In this document: piece by piece, positions 26,373 to 34,895 of the stretch
Numbering within the stretch: position 1 is the first letter of the stretch
How the letters are laid out: each line of letters opens with the position of its first letter
Origin: Spirochaetota bacterium
GTDB lineage: Bacteria > Spirochaetota > Spirochaetia > Treponematales > UBA12059
Assembly: GCA_022703505.1 (NCBI GenBank)
Contig: JAKLDN010000001.1
Span: forward strand, 345,389 to 409,388
Reading direction: 5' to 3'
Length of the DNA stretch: 64,000 nucleotides
Notes under the pieces: generated by a model
The model's database searches: none
Seen by the model: the letters and a program-made list of their open reading frames with translations, nothing else
What the model was told of the DNA's origin: nothing
Made by a program: the position numbers and the translations under genes

Positions 26373-27659
26373 TCACGAGGCGAAGCGGCCGCGGTACGCC
26401 CAGAGGCCCACGGCCGGATTGCTGATGTAGAAGATCTCCTCGCCGTCCGGGAGGGTGTTGAAGCCCTCCATGAGGCGGGCGGGGTCGTAGCGCTTGAGGG
26501 TTTCCCCGAGATCCGCGAAGCGGAACCCGACCCCCTCCACCTCCTCCCGGGAGAGGTGCCCGGGGGCGTAGGTGATGGAGAAGCGGCCCTCCGAGGAGCC
26601 GTGGATCAGGTGGGCCGCCGCGGAGAGGCTGGCCTTGAGGTCCGCCTCCTTTTCCACCAGGCCCACCACCCGGTCCGTGCCGGAGTAGCCGTACTTGCGG
26701 ATCAGCCGGTCGATCTCGGGATCCTCCCCGAACTCCTTGACCCCCGGTGCCAGGACGACCAGCTCCCCGCCGTCCGCCAGGGCCATCCGGGTCCGGTACA
26801 CGCTCTTGTTGCCCAGCCAGGTGCTCCGGAACTCCTTGGGGTCCAGGTATACCACCGCCTTGGCCAGGGGCTTGTCCAGCATGGTGAAGTTAACCTTCAG
26901 GGAGAGCTCCGCCGCTTTCAGGAAACACTCCAGGTCGTCCCCGATATAGAGGCCCTGGACGGCCAGGGACCCGTCCGCCCGCCGGCCCACCACGGTGTGG
27001 GCGAAGACCAGGGGGAGGTGCCGGGCGAACCGGTCGTGGGCGTAGTTGAGGACCTTCCGGACCGGGTTGATCGCCCGCCCCATGATGCGCTCCATGCCGT
27101 AGACCGCGCCCAGGTAGTGGCTCTTGTTGATCCCCTCGGCTCCGCCGGTGCCCACGAAGACGTTCTTGTTGTAGTTGGCCATGCCGATGACCTCGTGGGG
27201 AACCACCTGTCCCGGGGACAGGATGAGGTCATGCCCGCCTTCCACGACCATGCGGTTGGCCTGGGCCGGCCAGGGGAAGGAGAGCTTTCCCTCGGAAACC
27301 TCCTCGATGAAGGAGGCGGGCACCTCCCCCAGGGTGGCCACGTCCGTGCGCCAGCGGTGCACCCGGAAGAGGTTTTCGGGCACCCCCGGGAACATCTCCC
27401 GGATCTCCTCGCTTGTCATGGGCTTGTGGGTGCCCAGGGCCGGCAGGATGTCCGTCAGGGCGGATCCGTAGCGGTCGTAGGCGAAGCGGGTCAGGATCCC
27501 CGCCCGGCTGTGGACCCGGGTGATGTCCGGGGGCAGGACCAGGACCCGCTTGGGACGCCCGCGGGCGGCCTCGACCTTGTCGAGCCCCTCCTGGAAGGCG
27601 GCTTCCAGCTCCCGGTCCGTAAAGGCGGTGTCCGGCGAGCCCTTGGCGTAGTACAGCAT
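26373..27659 (-). CDS. LarA-family (DUF2088) hydroxyacid epimerase
   Basis: 428 residues of the nickel-pincer lactate-racemase superfamily. Visible: RVLVLPPDITRVHSRAG (39-53), ALGTHKPMT with His78, VVPHEV with His155, and GINKSHYLG with Lys179 and His181. In LarA, corresponding histidines do acid-base chemistry and a lysine binds the nickel cofactor. Known relatives racemise lactate, malate and aldonates, including a D-gluconate 2-epimerase that interconverts gluconate and mannonate. In this hexuronate setting, beside gnd, an aldonate epimerase is the best inference. The cofactor genes larBCE are not in the window. The ATG directly follows the TAG of the upstream HAD gene. Confidence 0.8.
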   Translation of the reverse strand: MLYYAKGSPDTAFTDRELEAAFQEGLDKVEAARGRPKRVLVLPPDITRVHSRAGILTRFAYDRYGSALTDILPALGTHKPMTSEEIREMFPGVPENLFRVHRWRTDVATLGEVPASFIEEVSEGKLSFPWPAQANRMVVEGGHDLILSPGQVVPHEVIGMANYNKNVFVGTGGAEGINKSHYLGAVYGMERIMGRAINPVRKVLNYAHDRFARHLPLVFAHTVVGRRADGSLAVQGLYIGDDLECFLKAAELSLKVNFTMLDKPLAKAVVYLDPKEFRSTWLGNKSVYRTRMALADGGELVVLAPGVKEFGEDPEIDRLIRKYGYSGTDRVVGLVEKEADLKASLSAAAHLIHGSSEGRFSITYAPGHLSREEVEGVGFRFADLGETLKRYDPARLMEGFNTLPDGEEIFYISNPAVGLWAYRGRFAS

Positions 27660-28562
27660 CTATCGTCCCTTCCAGGGCGGAAGCTCGGGGAGGTAGCGGT
27701 CGAACTCCGCGATGAGGGCGCTCTCGTACTCCCCGCCGTAGGTCCCCGCGAAGAAGCGCCCCAGGGCTTCCTCGTGGAAGAGCTTCCAGGAGGCCTCCTC
27801 GTGCCCGGGATTCACCGGGAAGAAGAGGGCCCCGTTCTTCTTGGCCGCCTCCAGGTCCCCCGGGGCGTCCCCGATCATCAGGACATGCCCGGGGGCGTAC
27901 TTGCCCTTGGACGCGAAGGCGATGTGCTCGGTCTTGGTGCCCATCTCCTGGCCCGCGATGACCCGGAGGTGGCCCGCGATGCCGTGCTCCTCCCACTCTC
28001 GCTGGAGGGCCTCCTGGGGGGTCTGGGACACGACGATGACGTCCGCCCTCTCCTCCATGGCCGCGAGGCTCTCCCGCACGAGGGGGAAGGGCGGAACGTC
28101 CCGGACGATCCTGGCCACCGTCTCGTTGACGTCCACGGACCAGGCGTAGACCCTCCGGAGGTCGGGATCCCCGGTCCGGTCGAGCTCGGCCTTCAGGGTC
28201 GGGTTTCCCAGCTTGGTCTCCCGCCTCACCCAGTCCCGGAGGCCCGCCAGTTCGGGGACCCTCACCCCCCGGGCCTTGGTCTCGTCCCGTTCCCGGAGGA
28301 GGTCCAGGGCCCTGAGCACCGCGGGGAAGCGGTTGCAGCCCCGGGTCTTGGAATAGAGGTTCACGAAATCCCAGGCTTCCCGGGCGTACTTGGAAACCGC
28401 CTGGAGGCCGTAGTGGTTGACGAAGGCGGGACAGAAGCATTCCTTGTGCTTGATCTCCATGGAATCGAAGACGCAGCCGTCCGAGTCGATGCCGATGAAG
28501 AACTCGTGCTCGGGCTTCAGGTCCCGCAGGACCTGGGAGGGATCGTTCGTGGTTGCGCTCAT
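27660..28562 (-). CDS. HAD-family hydrolase/phosphatase
   Basis: 300 residues. HAD motif I is IDSDGCVFDS with Asp26 and Asp28. Motif II is VVSQTP, a lysine lies in the FASKGKYAPGH stretch, and motif IV is MIGDAPGDLEAA. A large helical cap lies between motifs I and II. Probably a sugar- or sugar-acid-phosphate phosphatase. I start at ATG 28562; the open frame above includes the divergent promoter region. First gene of the leftward operon HAD-larA-gnd, divergent from deoR, so presumably under its control. Confidence 0.8.
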   Translation of the reverse strand: MSATTNDPSQVLRDLKPEHEFFIGIDSDGCVFDSMEIKHKECFCPAFVNHYGLQAVSKYAREAWDFVNLYSKTRGCNRFPAVLRALDLLRERDETKARGVRVPELAGLRDWVRRETKLGNPTLKAELDRTGDPDLRRVYAWSVDVNETVARIVRDVPPFPLVRESLAAMEERADVIVVSQTPQEALQREWEEHGIAGHLRVIAGQEMGTKTEHIAFASKGKYAPGHVLMIGDAPGDLEAAKKNGALFFPVNPGHEEASWKLFHEEALGRFFAGTYGGEYESALIAEFDRYLPELPPWKGR

Positions 28563-28647
28563 CGGGCTTACCTTTCCTTTCGAAATATCATCCGATACGA
28601 AATCAGATACCACAAACACCCTCCGCAGTCAAGGGAAGGCGCGGCGG

Positions 28648-28674
28648 TTGACAGCACGGGGGTTTCATTATACT
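28648..28674 (+). promoter_or_regulatory. Promoter of deoR-family gene
   Basis: TTGACA (28648-28653) and TATACT (28669-28674) with a short 15-base spacer. TTTCGAAA-like sequences flank the divergent starts (near 28578 and 28681), and ATCxGAT repeats lie at about 28590-28605. These are candidate DeoR contacts, unproven. Confidence 0.4.
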
Positions 28675-28698
28675 CTGCCATTCGAAAGGTAACGAAAG

Positions 28699-29550
28699 AT
28701 GACCCACCTGCCCCGGCACGCCGAGATCCTGAAGATCCTCAGCCTCCTCCGGAACGTCTCCGTGGGGGACTTCGCCCAGCGCCTGGGGGTGTCGGAGGTG
28801 ACGATCCGGAAGGACCTGGCCCAGCTGGAGGAGATGGGATGCCTGATCCGCACCCGGGGAGGCGCCCAGATCGCCGAGGATACCCGGGTCCTGAAGACCA
28901 TGGACGTGCGGCTCAAGGAACGCATGGACGTGAAGGAGGCCATCGCCCGGAAGGCCCGGGAGCTCGTCCGGGACGGGGAGACCGTCTACCTGGACGCCGG
29001 GAGCACCTGCCTCCTCCTGGCCAAGGAGCTCACGGAGATGAACCTCCGGGTGGTGACCAACTCCATCGACGTCATGGCCGCCCTGGGAGCCTGCCCGGGC
29101 ATCTCCCTCATCAGCCTCGGAGGCACGTACCGCCGGGAGGCGGGATCCTTCGTCGGCCCCATGGCCATCGAAGCCCTCCGGACTCTCCAGATCGAGACCT
29201 GCTTCCTGGGCGCCACGGGCTTCTCGAACCGCGGGGCTTTCTCGTCCCAGAACCTCATCGAGTCCCAGCTCAAGCAGAAGGTCCTGGAGGCCTCGGGGCG
29301 ACGGATCATCCTGGCGGATTCCGGCAAGTACGGGCGCCAGGCCTTCTCCGTCTTCGCCCGGGCCGGGGACGTGGACATCCTGGTGACGGACCCGGGGTTC
29401 CGGAACATCAAGGAGTTCAACGTCTTCGGCATGGAGATCGTTCTCGCGACCGGGATCGCCGCAAGCGATCCCAGTCGCGGCCCCGAATCCGGCTCAAGTG
29501 CCGGATTCGGCGAGTTCCAGGCTAGGAAAACCGCGGGAATCGGCGAATGA
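28699..29550 (+). CDS. DeoR-family transcriptional regulator
   Basis: 283 residues. The N-terminal HTH is RHAEILKILSLLRNVSVGDFAQRLGVSEVTIRKDLAQLEEMGCLIRTRGGA. It is followed by the DeoR sensor domain, a ribose-5-phosphate-isomerase-like fold with LDAGSTCLLLAKEL, VVTNSI, LGGTYRREAGSFVGP and ILADSGKYG segments. It should sense a phosphorylated sugar acid and regulate both the leftward HAD-larA-gnd and the rightward uronate genes. Family members usually end near residue 255. Here about 35 extra residues are encoded across two hairpins (29446-29509), so the C-terminus may have been extended by an inserted structured element. Confidence 0.92.
   Translation: MTHLPRHAEILKILSLLRNVSVGDFAQRLGVSEVTIRKDLAQLEEMGCLIRTRGGAQIAEDTRVLKTMDVRLKERMDVKEAIARKARELVRDGETVYLDAGSTCLLLAKELTEMNLRVVTNSIDVMAALGACPGISLISLGGTYRREAGSFVGPMAIEALRTLQIETCFLGATGFSNRGAFSSQNLIESQLKQKVLEASGRRIILADSGKYGRQAFSVFARAGDVDILVTDPGFRNIKEFNVFGMEIVLATGIAASDPSRGPESGSSAGFGEFQARKTAGIGE
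29446..29509. repeat. Two perfect hairpins inside the deoR 3' coding end
   Basis: Hairpin 1 has stem GGGATCGC/GCGATCCC (29452-29459/29465-29472), extended by GCGAC/GTCGC with one mismatch. Hairpin 2 has stem CGAATCCGGC/GCCGGATTCG (29484-29493/29500-29509). Both lie within codons for the unusual C-terminal tail of the DeoR protein, 110-170 bases before the phosphofructokinase gene. Confidence 0.75.
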
Positions 29551-29620
29551 CAGGACTTGGTACAACGCGGGACCGGCGCGTATGCCGCGGACCCGAATCC
29601 GCATCAGGAGGAATCCATCC

Positions 29621-30850
29621 ATGAAGGGGAACTGCGTCGTAGCACAGAGCGGAGGGCCCACGGCGGTCATCAATTCCAGCGCCTGCGGGGTGATCCAGGA
29701 GGCCCTGAAGAGCCCGGACATCACCGGGGTGTACGCCGCCCACAACGGCATCCTGGGCATCCTGAATGAGACCCTCTTCGACCTGGGCAAGGAGGATCCC
29801 GCGGACATCGAGGGCCTCAAGACAACCCCCTCCGCGGCCCTGGGCTCCTGCCGGTACAAGGTGAAGACCGAGGAGGACTACGGCAAGATCCTGGCGGTCT
29901 TCAAGAAGTTCGGGGTCCGCTATTTCTTCTATATAGGCGGCAACGACTCCATGGACACCGCGGACAAGGTGAACCGCCTGGCCTCTCGGGAGGGCTACGA
30001 GTTCCGCGCCATGGGAGTGCCCAAGACCATCGACAACGACCTGGCCTTCACGGACCACTGCCCCGGCTACGGCAGCGTGATCAAGTACCTGGCGACCATG
30101 GTCATGGAGGCGGGCCGGGACACCGAGGCCCTCTATACGGCGGACACGGTGAACGTGATCGAGGCGATGGGCCGGAACGCCGGCTGGATCGCCGCGGGCA
30201 CGGCCCTGGCCAAACGGAGCGAGGAGGACGCACCCCACATCATCCTGCTTCCGGAGGTCCCCTTCGATCCCGAAGCCTTCAAGGACCGGGTGAACCACTA
30301 CCTCAAGACGATCAAGCGCTGCGTCATCGTCGTGTCCGAGGGTACCAAGAATCCCGACGGCACCTACATCTCCGAGCAGAAAGGCCAGTTCGCCAAGGAC
30401 TCCTTCGGCCACGTCCAGCTGGGCGGGGCGGCCAACTACATCAAGGCCCTGGTGGAAGCCGAGGTCAAGGTGAAGGCCCGCTTCGCCATCCCCTCCACCA
30501 TCCAGCGGGCGGGAGCCCACTTCGCCAGCCTCACGGACTCCCAGGAGGCCTACGAGACGGGGCGCCAGGCGGTCCGCCTGGCCGTGGCCGGGGAGAGCGG
30601 AAAGATGGTCACCCTGGTCCGGGATTCCGACGACCCCTACCGCTGGAGCACGGGCCTGGCGGACCTGTCCCAGGTAGCCAACGGGGAGAAGTACTTCCCC
30701 AAGGAGTGGATCGGGGCCGACGGGTTCTCCGTGACCGACGCCTTCCTGCGCTACGCCCGGCCCCTGATCCAGGGGGAGGTCCCGGTCCCCATCGAGGGCG
30801 GCCTGCCCCGGTACGTCCGGTTCAACAAGCACTTCGTGAAAAGCGTCTGA
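29621..30850 (+). CDS. 6-phosphofructokinase, probably pyrophosphate-dependent
   Basis: 409 residues. It phosphorylates fructose 6-phosphate at C1. The loop GGNDSMDTADK (near 105) has Asp where ATP enzymes have Gly, and PKTIDNDL (near 133) has Lys where they have Gly. These two residues are the known signature for using pyrophosphate instead of ATP. The substrate loop MGRNAGWIAAGTAL and the SEGTKNPDG segment are intact. The start at 29621 has AGGAGG (29606-29611) at nine bases. A reversible PPi enzyme would suit a fermenter living on sugar acids. It is the first gene after deoR in the rightward uronate cluster. Confidence 0.85.
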   Translation: MKGNCVVAQSGGPTAVINSSACGVIQEALKSPDITGVYAAHNGILGILNETLFDLGKEDPADIEGLKTTPSAALGSCRYKVKTEEDYGKILAVFKKFGVRYFFYIGGNDSMDTADKVNRLASREGYEFRAMGVPKTIDNDLAFTDHCPGYGSVIKYLATMVMEAGRDTEALYTADTVNVIEAMGRNAGWIAAGTALAKRSEEDAPHIILLPEVPFDPEAFKDRVNHYLKTIKRCVIVVSEGTKNPDGTYISEQKGQFAKDSFGHVQLGGAANYIKALVEAEVKVKARFAIPSTIQRAGAHFASLTDSQEAYETGRQAVRLAVAGESGKMVTLVRDSDDPYRWSTGLADLSQVANGEKYFPKEWIGADGFSVTDAFLRYARPLIQGEVPVPIEGGLPRYVRFNKHFVKSV

Positions 30851-30973
30851 AGCGGCGCGGTCCGGACGGCGGATCCCGACGCGGACCCGGCCGGGCCGGG
30901 TTCATATGGACGGAGAAACGAACAGCCCGCCGATGCCCCGCAACGGCGGATACCCGAGAACGAGGAGACAGCG

Positions 30974-31798
30974 ATGACTTACCTGGAAGAGATGTTTTCC
31001 CTGAGCGGCAAGACCGTGGCCATCACCGGGGGCGGCGGCGTGATCGCCGGCGCCATGTCCGAGGCATTCCTGCGGGCGGGCGCCACGGTGGCCCTCTGGG
31101 ACATCAAGCTGGAGTTCGCCGAGGCGGCCCGGCAGAGGCTTGCGGCCCTGCCCGGCCTTTCGGACGCCGCGGACCGCATCCTGCCCGTGGAGGTGGACGC
31201 CCTCTCGGAGCCGTCGGTGCGCAAGGCCCTGGAGGCCACCGCCGACAAGCTCGGCGGGCCCCACGTCCTGGTGAACGCCGCGGGGGGGAACAAGGGCAAG
31301 TCCGCCTTCCTGGAGATCGACGTCCCCCTCTTCGAGGACATCCTCCGGCTGAACCTGGTGGCGGGCCTCGTGGTCCCCACCAAGGTGACCGCCGCCTTCT
31401 GGATCGAGAAGGGGATCAAGGGGAACATCCTCAACATGGCTTCCATGGGTTCCTACATCCCCCTGTCCGGGGTCTGGGCCTACGACGCCGCCAAGGCGGG
31501 GGTCATGAACCTGACCATGGCCTGCGCCAAGGAGTTCGCCCCGCACGGAATCCGGGTCAACGCCATCGCCCCGGGCTTCTTCCTCGGCAACCAGAACCGG
31601 GCCCTCCTGGTGGACGAGAAGACCGGGGACCTCACTCCCCGGGGCAAGGACGTCATCGCCCACACCCCCTTCGGCCGCTTCGGGGACGTGTCCGAGATCG
31701 CGGGAATCAGCCTCTACCTAGCCTCCGACAAGGCGGCGGGCTTCGTGACCGGGATCACCGTGCCCGTGGACGGCGGCTACCTGGTCCAGAACATCTGA
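30974..31798 (+). CDS. uxuB: SDR-family D-mannonate oxidoreductase (fructuronate reductase)
   Basis: 274 residues of the short-chain dehydrogenase family. The cofactor loop is TGGGGVIAGAM (18-28), NAAGG is near 101, and the catalytic triad is Ser157, Tyr170 and Lys174 (WAYDAAKAG). The unusual GGGGVIAGAMSEAF opening is typical of the SDR-type mannonate oxidoreductases found beside uxaC in Gram-positives, Thermotoga and spirochaetes. Expected reaction: D-fructuronate plus NAD(P)H to D-mannonate. GAGGAG precedes the ATG. One base separates its stop from the uxaC start, so they are co-translated. The symbol is functional rather than orthologous, because E. coli UxuB is from another family. Confidence 0.82.
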   Translation: MTYLEEMFSLSGKTVAITGGGGVIAGAMSEAFLRAGATVALWDIKLEFAEAARQRLAALPGLSDAADRILPVEVDALSEPSVRKALEATADKLGGPHVLVNAAGGNKGKSAFLEIDVPLFEDILRLNLVAGLVVPTKVTAAFWIEKGIKGNILNMASMGSYIPLSGVWAYDAAKAGVMNLTMACAKEFAPHGIRVNAIAPGFFLGNQNRALLVDEKTGDLTPRGKDVIAHTPFGRFGDVSEIAGISLYLASDKAAGFVTGITVPVDGGYLVQNI

Positions 31799-31799
31799 C

Positions 31800-33221
31800 A
31801 TGGCGAGCTTCATCCACGAGGACTTCCTCCTTTCGGGAGAGAACGCCCGGGCCCTCTTCCACGACCACGCCGAGGGCATGCCGATCTTCGACTACCACTG
31901 CCACGTTCCCCCGGCCCAGATCTCCGAGAACACCCGCTTCGAGAACCTCACCCGGGTCTGGCTGGGAGGAGACCACTACAAGTGGCGGGCGATGCGGACC
32001 GCGGGGGTCCCCGAGAACCTGATCACCGGGGACGCCCCGGACCGGGAGAAGTTCCAGGCCTGGGCCCGGACCGTGCCTCGGACCCTGGGCAACCCCCTCT
32101 ACCACTGGACCCACCTGGAGCTCAAGCGGGTCTTCGGGATCGACGAACTCCTGGACGAACAGTCCGCGGACCGGATCTACGACCGATGCACCGCCCTCCT
32201 CGCCCGGGAGGACTACCGGGTCCGGGGCCTGGTGCGGCGCTTCGGGGTGGCCGGGATCTGCACCACCGACGACCCGACGGATACCCTGGAGCATCACGCG
32301 GCCATAGCCGCGGACGAATCCTTCCCGGTGAAGGTCCTACCCGCCTTCCGGCCCGACAAGGCCCACGCCCTGGAGAGCCCCGAGCGCTGGAAGGCCTGGA
32401 TCGAGGCCCTGGAAGCCGCCTCCGGCGTCCCGGTCACGGACTACCCCTCCCTGGTCGCGGCCCTGAAGAACCGGCACGACTTCTTCCACGCCCGGGGCTG
32501 CCGGATCTCGGACCACGGCCTGCAGTTCGTGCCCGCCCCCTCGGCGTCCCCCGCGGACCGGGACCGGATCCTCAAGGAAGCGAAAGCCGGCCGCCGGCCC
32601 TCGGACGCCGACATCCTGGCATTCCGGGGCGCCCTGCTCACGGACCTGGGGCGCATGGACGCCGAGGCGGGCTGGACGATGCAGCTCCACGTGGGGGCCC
32701 TGCGGAACGTCAACCCCCGCATGTTCGCCTCCCTGGGCCCGGACACGGGCTACGACGTCATCGGGGACTGGCCCCAGGCGGAGGGCCTGGCCCGGCTCCT
32801 TGCAGACCTGGACCAAGACGACCGCCTGCCCAAGACCATCCTCTACGTCCTCAACCCCCGGGACAACGAGGTCCTGGCCACGATGGCCGGGGCCTTCCAG
32901 GACGGCCGGACCGCCGGAAAGATCCAGTTCGGCTCGGGCTGGTGGTTCAACGACCAGAAGGACGGGATGGAGCGGCAGATGACCGCCCTTTCCAGCATGG
33001 GACTTCTGTCGGCATTCGTGGGGATGCTCACGGATTCCCGGAGCTTCCTGTCCTACCCCCGGCACGAGTACTTCCGCAGAATTCTCTGCAACCTCGTGGG
33101 CGGCTGGATGGACCGGGGGGAAATCCCCCCGGACCTCGAGGCGGCGGGGAACCTCGTGAAGGACGTCTGCTTCCGGAACGCGGCCTCGTACTTCGGCATC
33201 GACCTGGGGGTCAAAGGGTAA
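31800..33221 (+). CDS. uxaC: Uronate isomerase
   Basis: 473 residues, the normal length of UxaC. It interconverts D-galacturonate and D-tagaturonate, and D-glucuronate and D-fructuronate. Motifs: FDYHCHV with metal-ligand His33 and His35, CTTDDPTDTLEHH, ALLTDLGRMDAEAGWTMQLHVGALRN with a metal-site histidine, and the GSGWWFNDQKDGMERQM / RHEYFRRILC end region. It is the entry enzyme of the hexuronate pathway encoded here and sits between uxuB and uxaE. Confidence 0.96.
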   Translation: MASFIHEDFLLSGENARALFHDHAEGMPIFDYHCHVPPAQISENTRFENLTRVWLGGDHYKWRAMRTAGVPENLITGDAPDREKFQAWARTVPRTLGNPLYHWTHLELKRVFGIDELLDEQSADRIYDRCTALLAREDYRVRGLVRRFGVAGICTTDDPTDTLEHHAAIAADESFPVKVLPAFRPDKAHALESPERWKAWIEALEAASGVPVTDYPSLVAALKNRHDFFHARGCRISDHGLQFVPAPSASPADRDRILKEAKAGRRPSDADILAFRGALLTDLGRMDAEAGWTMQLHVGALRNVNPRMFASLGPDTGYDVIGDWPQAEGLARLLADLDQDDRLPKTILYVLNPRDNEVLATMAGAFQDGRTAGKIQFGSGWWFNDQKDGMERQMTALSSMGLLSAFVGMLTDSRSFLSYPRHEYFRRILCNLVGGWMDRGEIPPDLEAAGNLVKDVCFRNAASYFGIDLGVKG

Positions 33222-33278
33222 TCCCCGGACAGCGTCCGCAGCCGCGGGGCGCACACTACAAAGGAGAGTCCATCCATC

Positions 33279-34895
33279 ATGGAACGGAACGATTTGAGGA
33301 TACAACGGAACCGCGAGCTCCTCCTTGCGGCCCTGGACCGGCAGGGCTTGCCGGACGCGAAGCCCGAAGCCCTGGCCGCCCATCGGGAGCGGTCCTTCGG
33401 CCGCACGGACCTGGGGGGCGGGGTTTTCTACTACCCGAGATCCCTCTTCGCGGCGGGGAGCCTCCGCTTCCTCCTGGCGGGCACGGGGATCCCGGCCGCC
33501 CCGGACGCCCCGATGAACGAGCGGGACGGCAAGCGCCTCCTCGTCCTGTCCAAGGACGCGATTCCCCCGGCCTTCGAAGGCGAGCGCTTCTCCGCAGCGG
33601 GGTGGAAGGTCCTGGACGGTCCGCGGTCCTGGGGCAACTACCAGGCCATCAAGGAGCACCTGCCCTTCCTTGCCCCCACCTCCCTCCGGGGCGAGCGCAC
33701 CACCATCGGCTGCGGGGACCGACTGGGCATGGCCGGGCCCGGACATATCCGGGCGGCCCGGGGTTTCCGGGTCAGCCCCGTCCTGGCCCAGCTGTCCATG
33801 CGGGAGCTCAAGCTCACCGGCCGGACCTACCCCCGGGTGGTCAAGGACGCCGCCTTCGCGGCCCTCCAGGAGGGCTTCGACCGGGGCTTCGGGGCCGACG
33901 GGGACCACCTCAAGAACATCCCGGACATCGACACGGCCCTGGACGCCGGCATGCCCATGATCACCCTGGACCTTACGGAAGTCATGGACCCCGCCCCCGC
34001 CTCCTGGACCGAGGCCGCGGTGGAGGAGGCCTTCGGCCGCCTGGCGGAGCCCGTCCGCCGCCGCGTCCTGGACGGCTACGCCGGAAAGACCTTCGCCCTC
34101 GCGGGCGCCTCCATCGTCGTCTCGGACCTCGAGGCCAAGCGCTGCGCCCTGATGTACTGGAAGGCCCTGGAGTTCACCGGGGAGGTGGACCGCCACCTCC
34201 GGTCCCGCCGGGGGGACGCCTACGACCTGGAGGTGAGCATCGACGAGACCACGGCTCCCACGGTGCCCGCCCACCACCTCTTCATCGCCTCCGAACTGGC
34301 CCGGCGGGAGGTGACGGTCAACTCCCTGGCCCCCCGGTTCATCGGGGAGTTCCAGAAGGGGATCGACTACATCGGGAACCCCGGGGACTTCGAGCGGCAG
34401 TTCGCGGTCCACTGCGCGATCGCCAAGGCCTACGGGGGCTACAAGATCTCCATCCACTCGGGAAGCGACAAGTTCAGCGTGTACCCGGCCATCGGCCGGC
34501 ACACGGGCCTGCGGGTCCACGTGAAGACCGCGGGCACCAGCTGGCTGGAGGCGGTCCATGCCGCGTCCCTCCAGGACCCCGGCCTCTTCCGGGACCTCCT
34601 TTCCAAGGCCTACGAGTACTTCCCCGACGCCCTGAAGCTCTACCACATCACCCCGGACCTCTCCCGGATCCCGGACCCGAAGGGGGTCGCGGACGAGGAT
34701 CTCCCGGGTTACCTCGAGCGGCCCGAGAGCCGCCAGCTCCTCCACGTGAGCTACGGGGGCCTCCTGAACGACCCGGACACGGGGCCCCGGCTCTTCCGCT
34801 TCCTTATCGACCGGGAGGAGCTCCACTACGGCTGCGTGGGGGACCACATCCACGCTCACATCGAACGGCTGGGGGCACCGCCGCATGGGCGATAG
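33279..34895 (+). CDS. uxaE: Tagaturonate epimerase family protein
   Basis: 538 residues. It resembles UxaE, the enzyme that converts D-tagaturonate to D-fructuronate in Thermotoga and relatives and so replaces the altronate branch. Characteristic parts are TTIGCGDRLGMAGPGHIRAARG, DADHLKN-like GADGDHLKNIPDIDTALDAG, VSIDETTAPTVPAHHLFIASEL, and KAYGGYKISIHSGSDKFSVYPAIGRHTG with candidate metal or acid-base histidines. AAAGGAGAG lies upstream of the ATG. With uxaC and uxuB it forms a complete route from galacturonate to mannonate. The 3' end overlaps the next gene by 11 bases. Confidence 0.82.
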   Translation: MERNDLRIQRNRELLLAALDRQGLPDAKPEALAAHRERSFGRTDLGGGVFYYPRSLFAAGSLRFLLAGTGIPAAPDAPMNERDGKRLLVLSKDAIPPAFEGERFSAAGWKVLDGPRSWGNYQAIKEHLPFLAPTSLRGERTTIGCGDRLGMAGPGHIRAARGFRVSPVLAQLSMRELKLTGRTYPRVVKDAAFAALQEGFDRGFGADGDHLKNIPDIDTALDAGMPMITLDLTEVMDPAPASWTEAAVEEAFGRLAEPVRRRVLDGYAGKTFALAGASIVVSDLEAKRCALMYWKALEFTGEVDRHLRSRRGDAYDLEVSIDETTAPTVPAHHLFIASELARREVTVNSLAPRFIGEFQKGIDYIGNPGDFERQFAVHCAIAKAYGGYKISIHSGSDKFSVYPAIGRHTGLRVHVKTAGTSWLEAVHAASLQDPGLFRDLLSKAYEYFPDALKLYHITPDLSRIPDPKGVADEDLPGYLERPESRQLLHVSYGGLLNDPDTGPRLFRFLIDREELHYGCVGDHIHAHIERLGAPPHGR

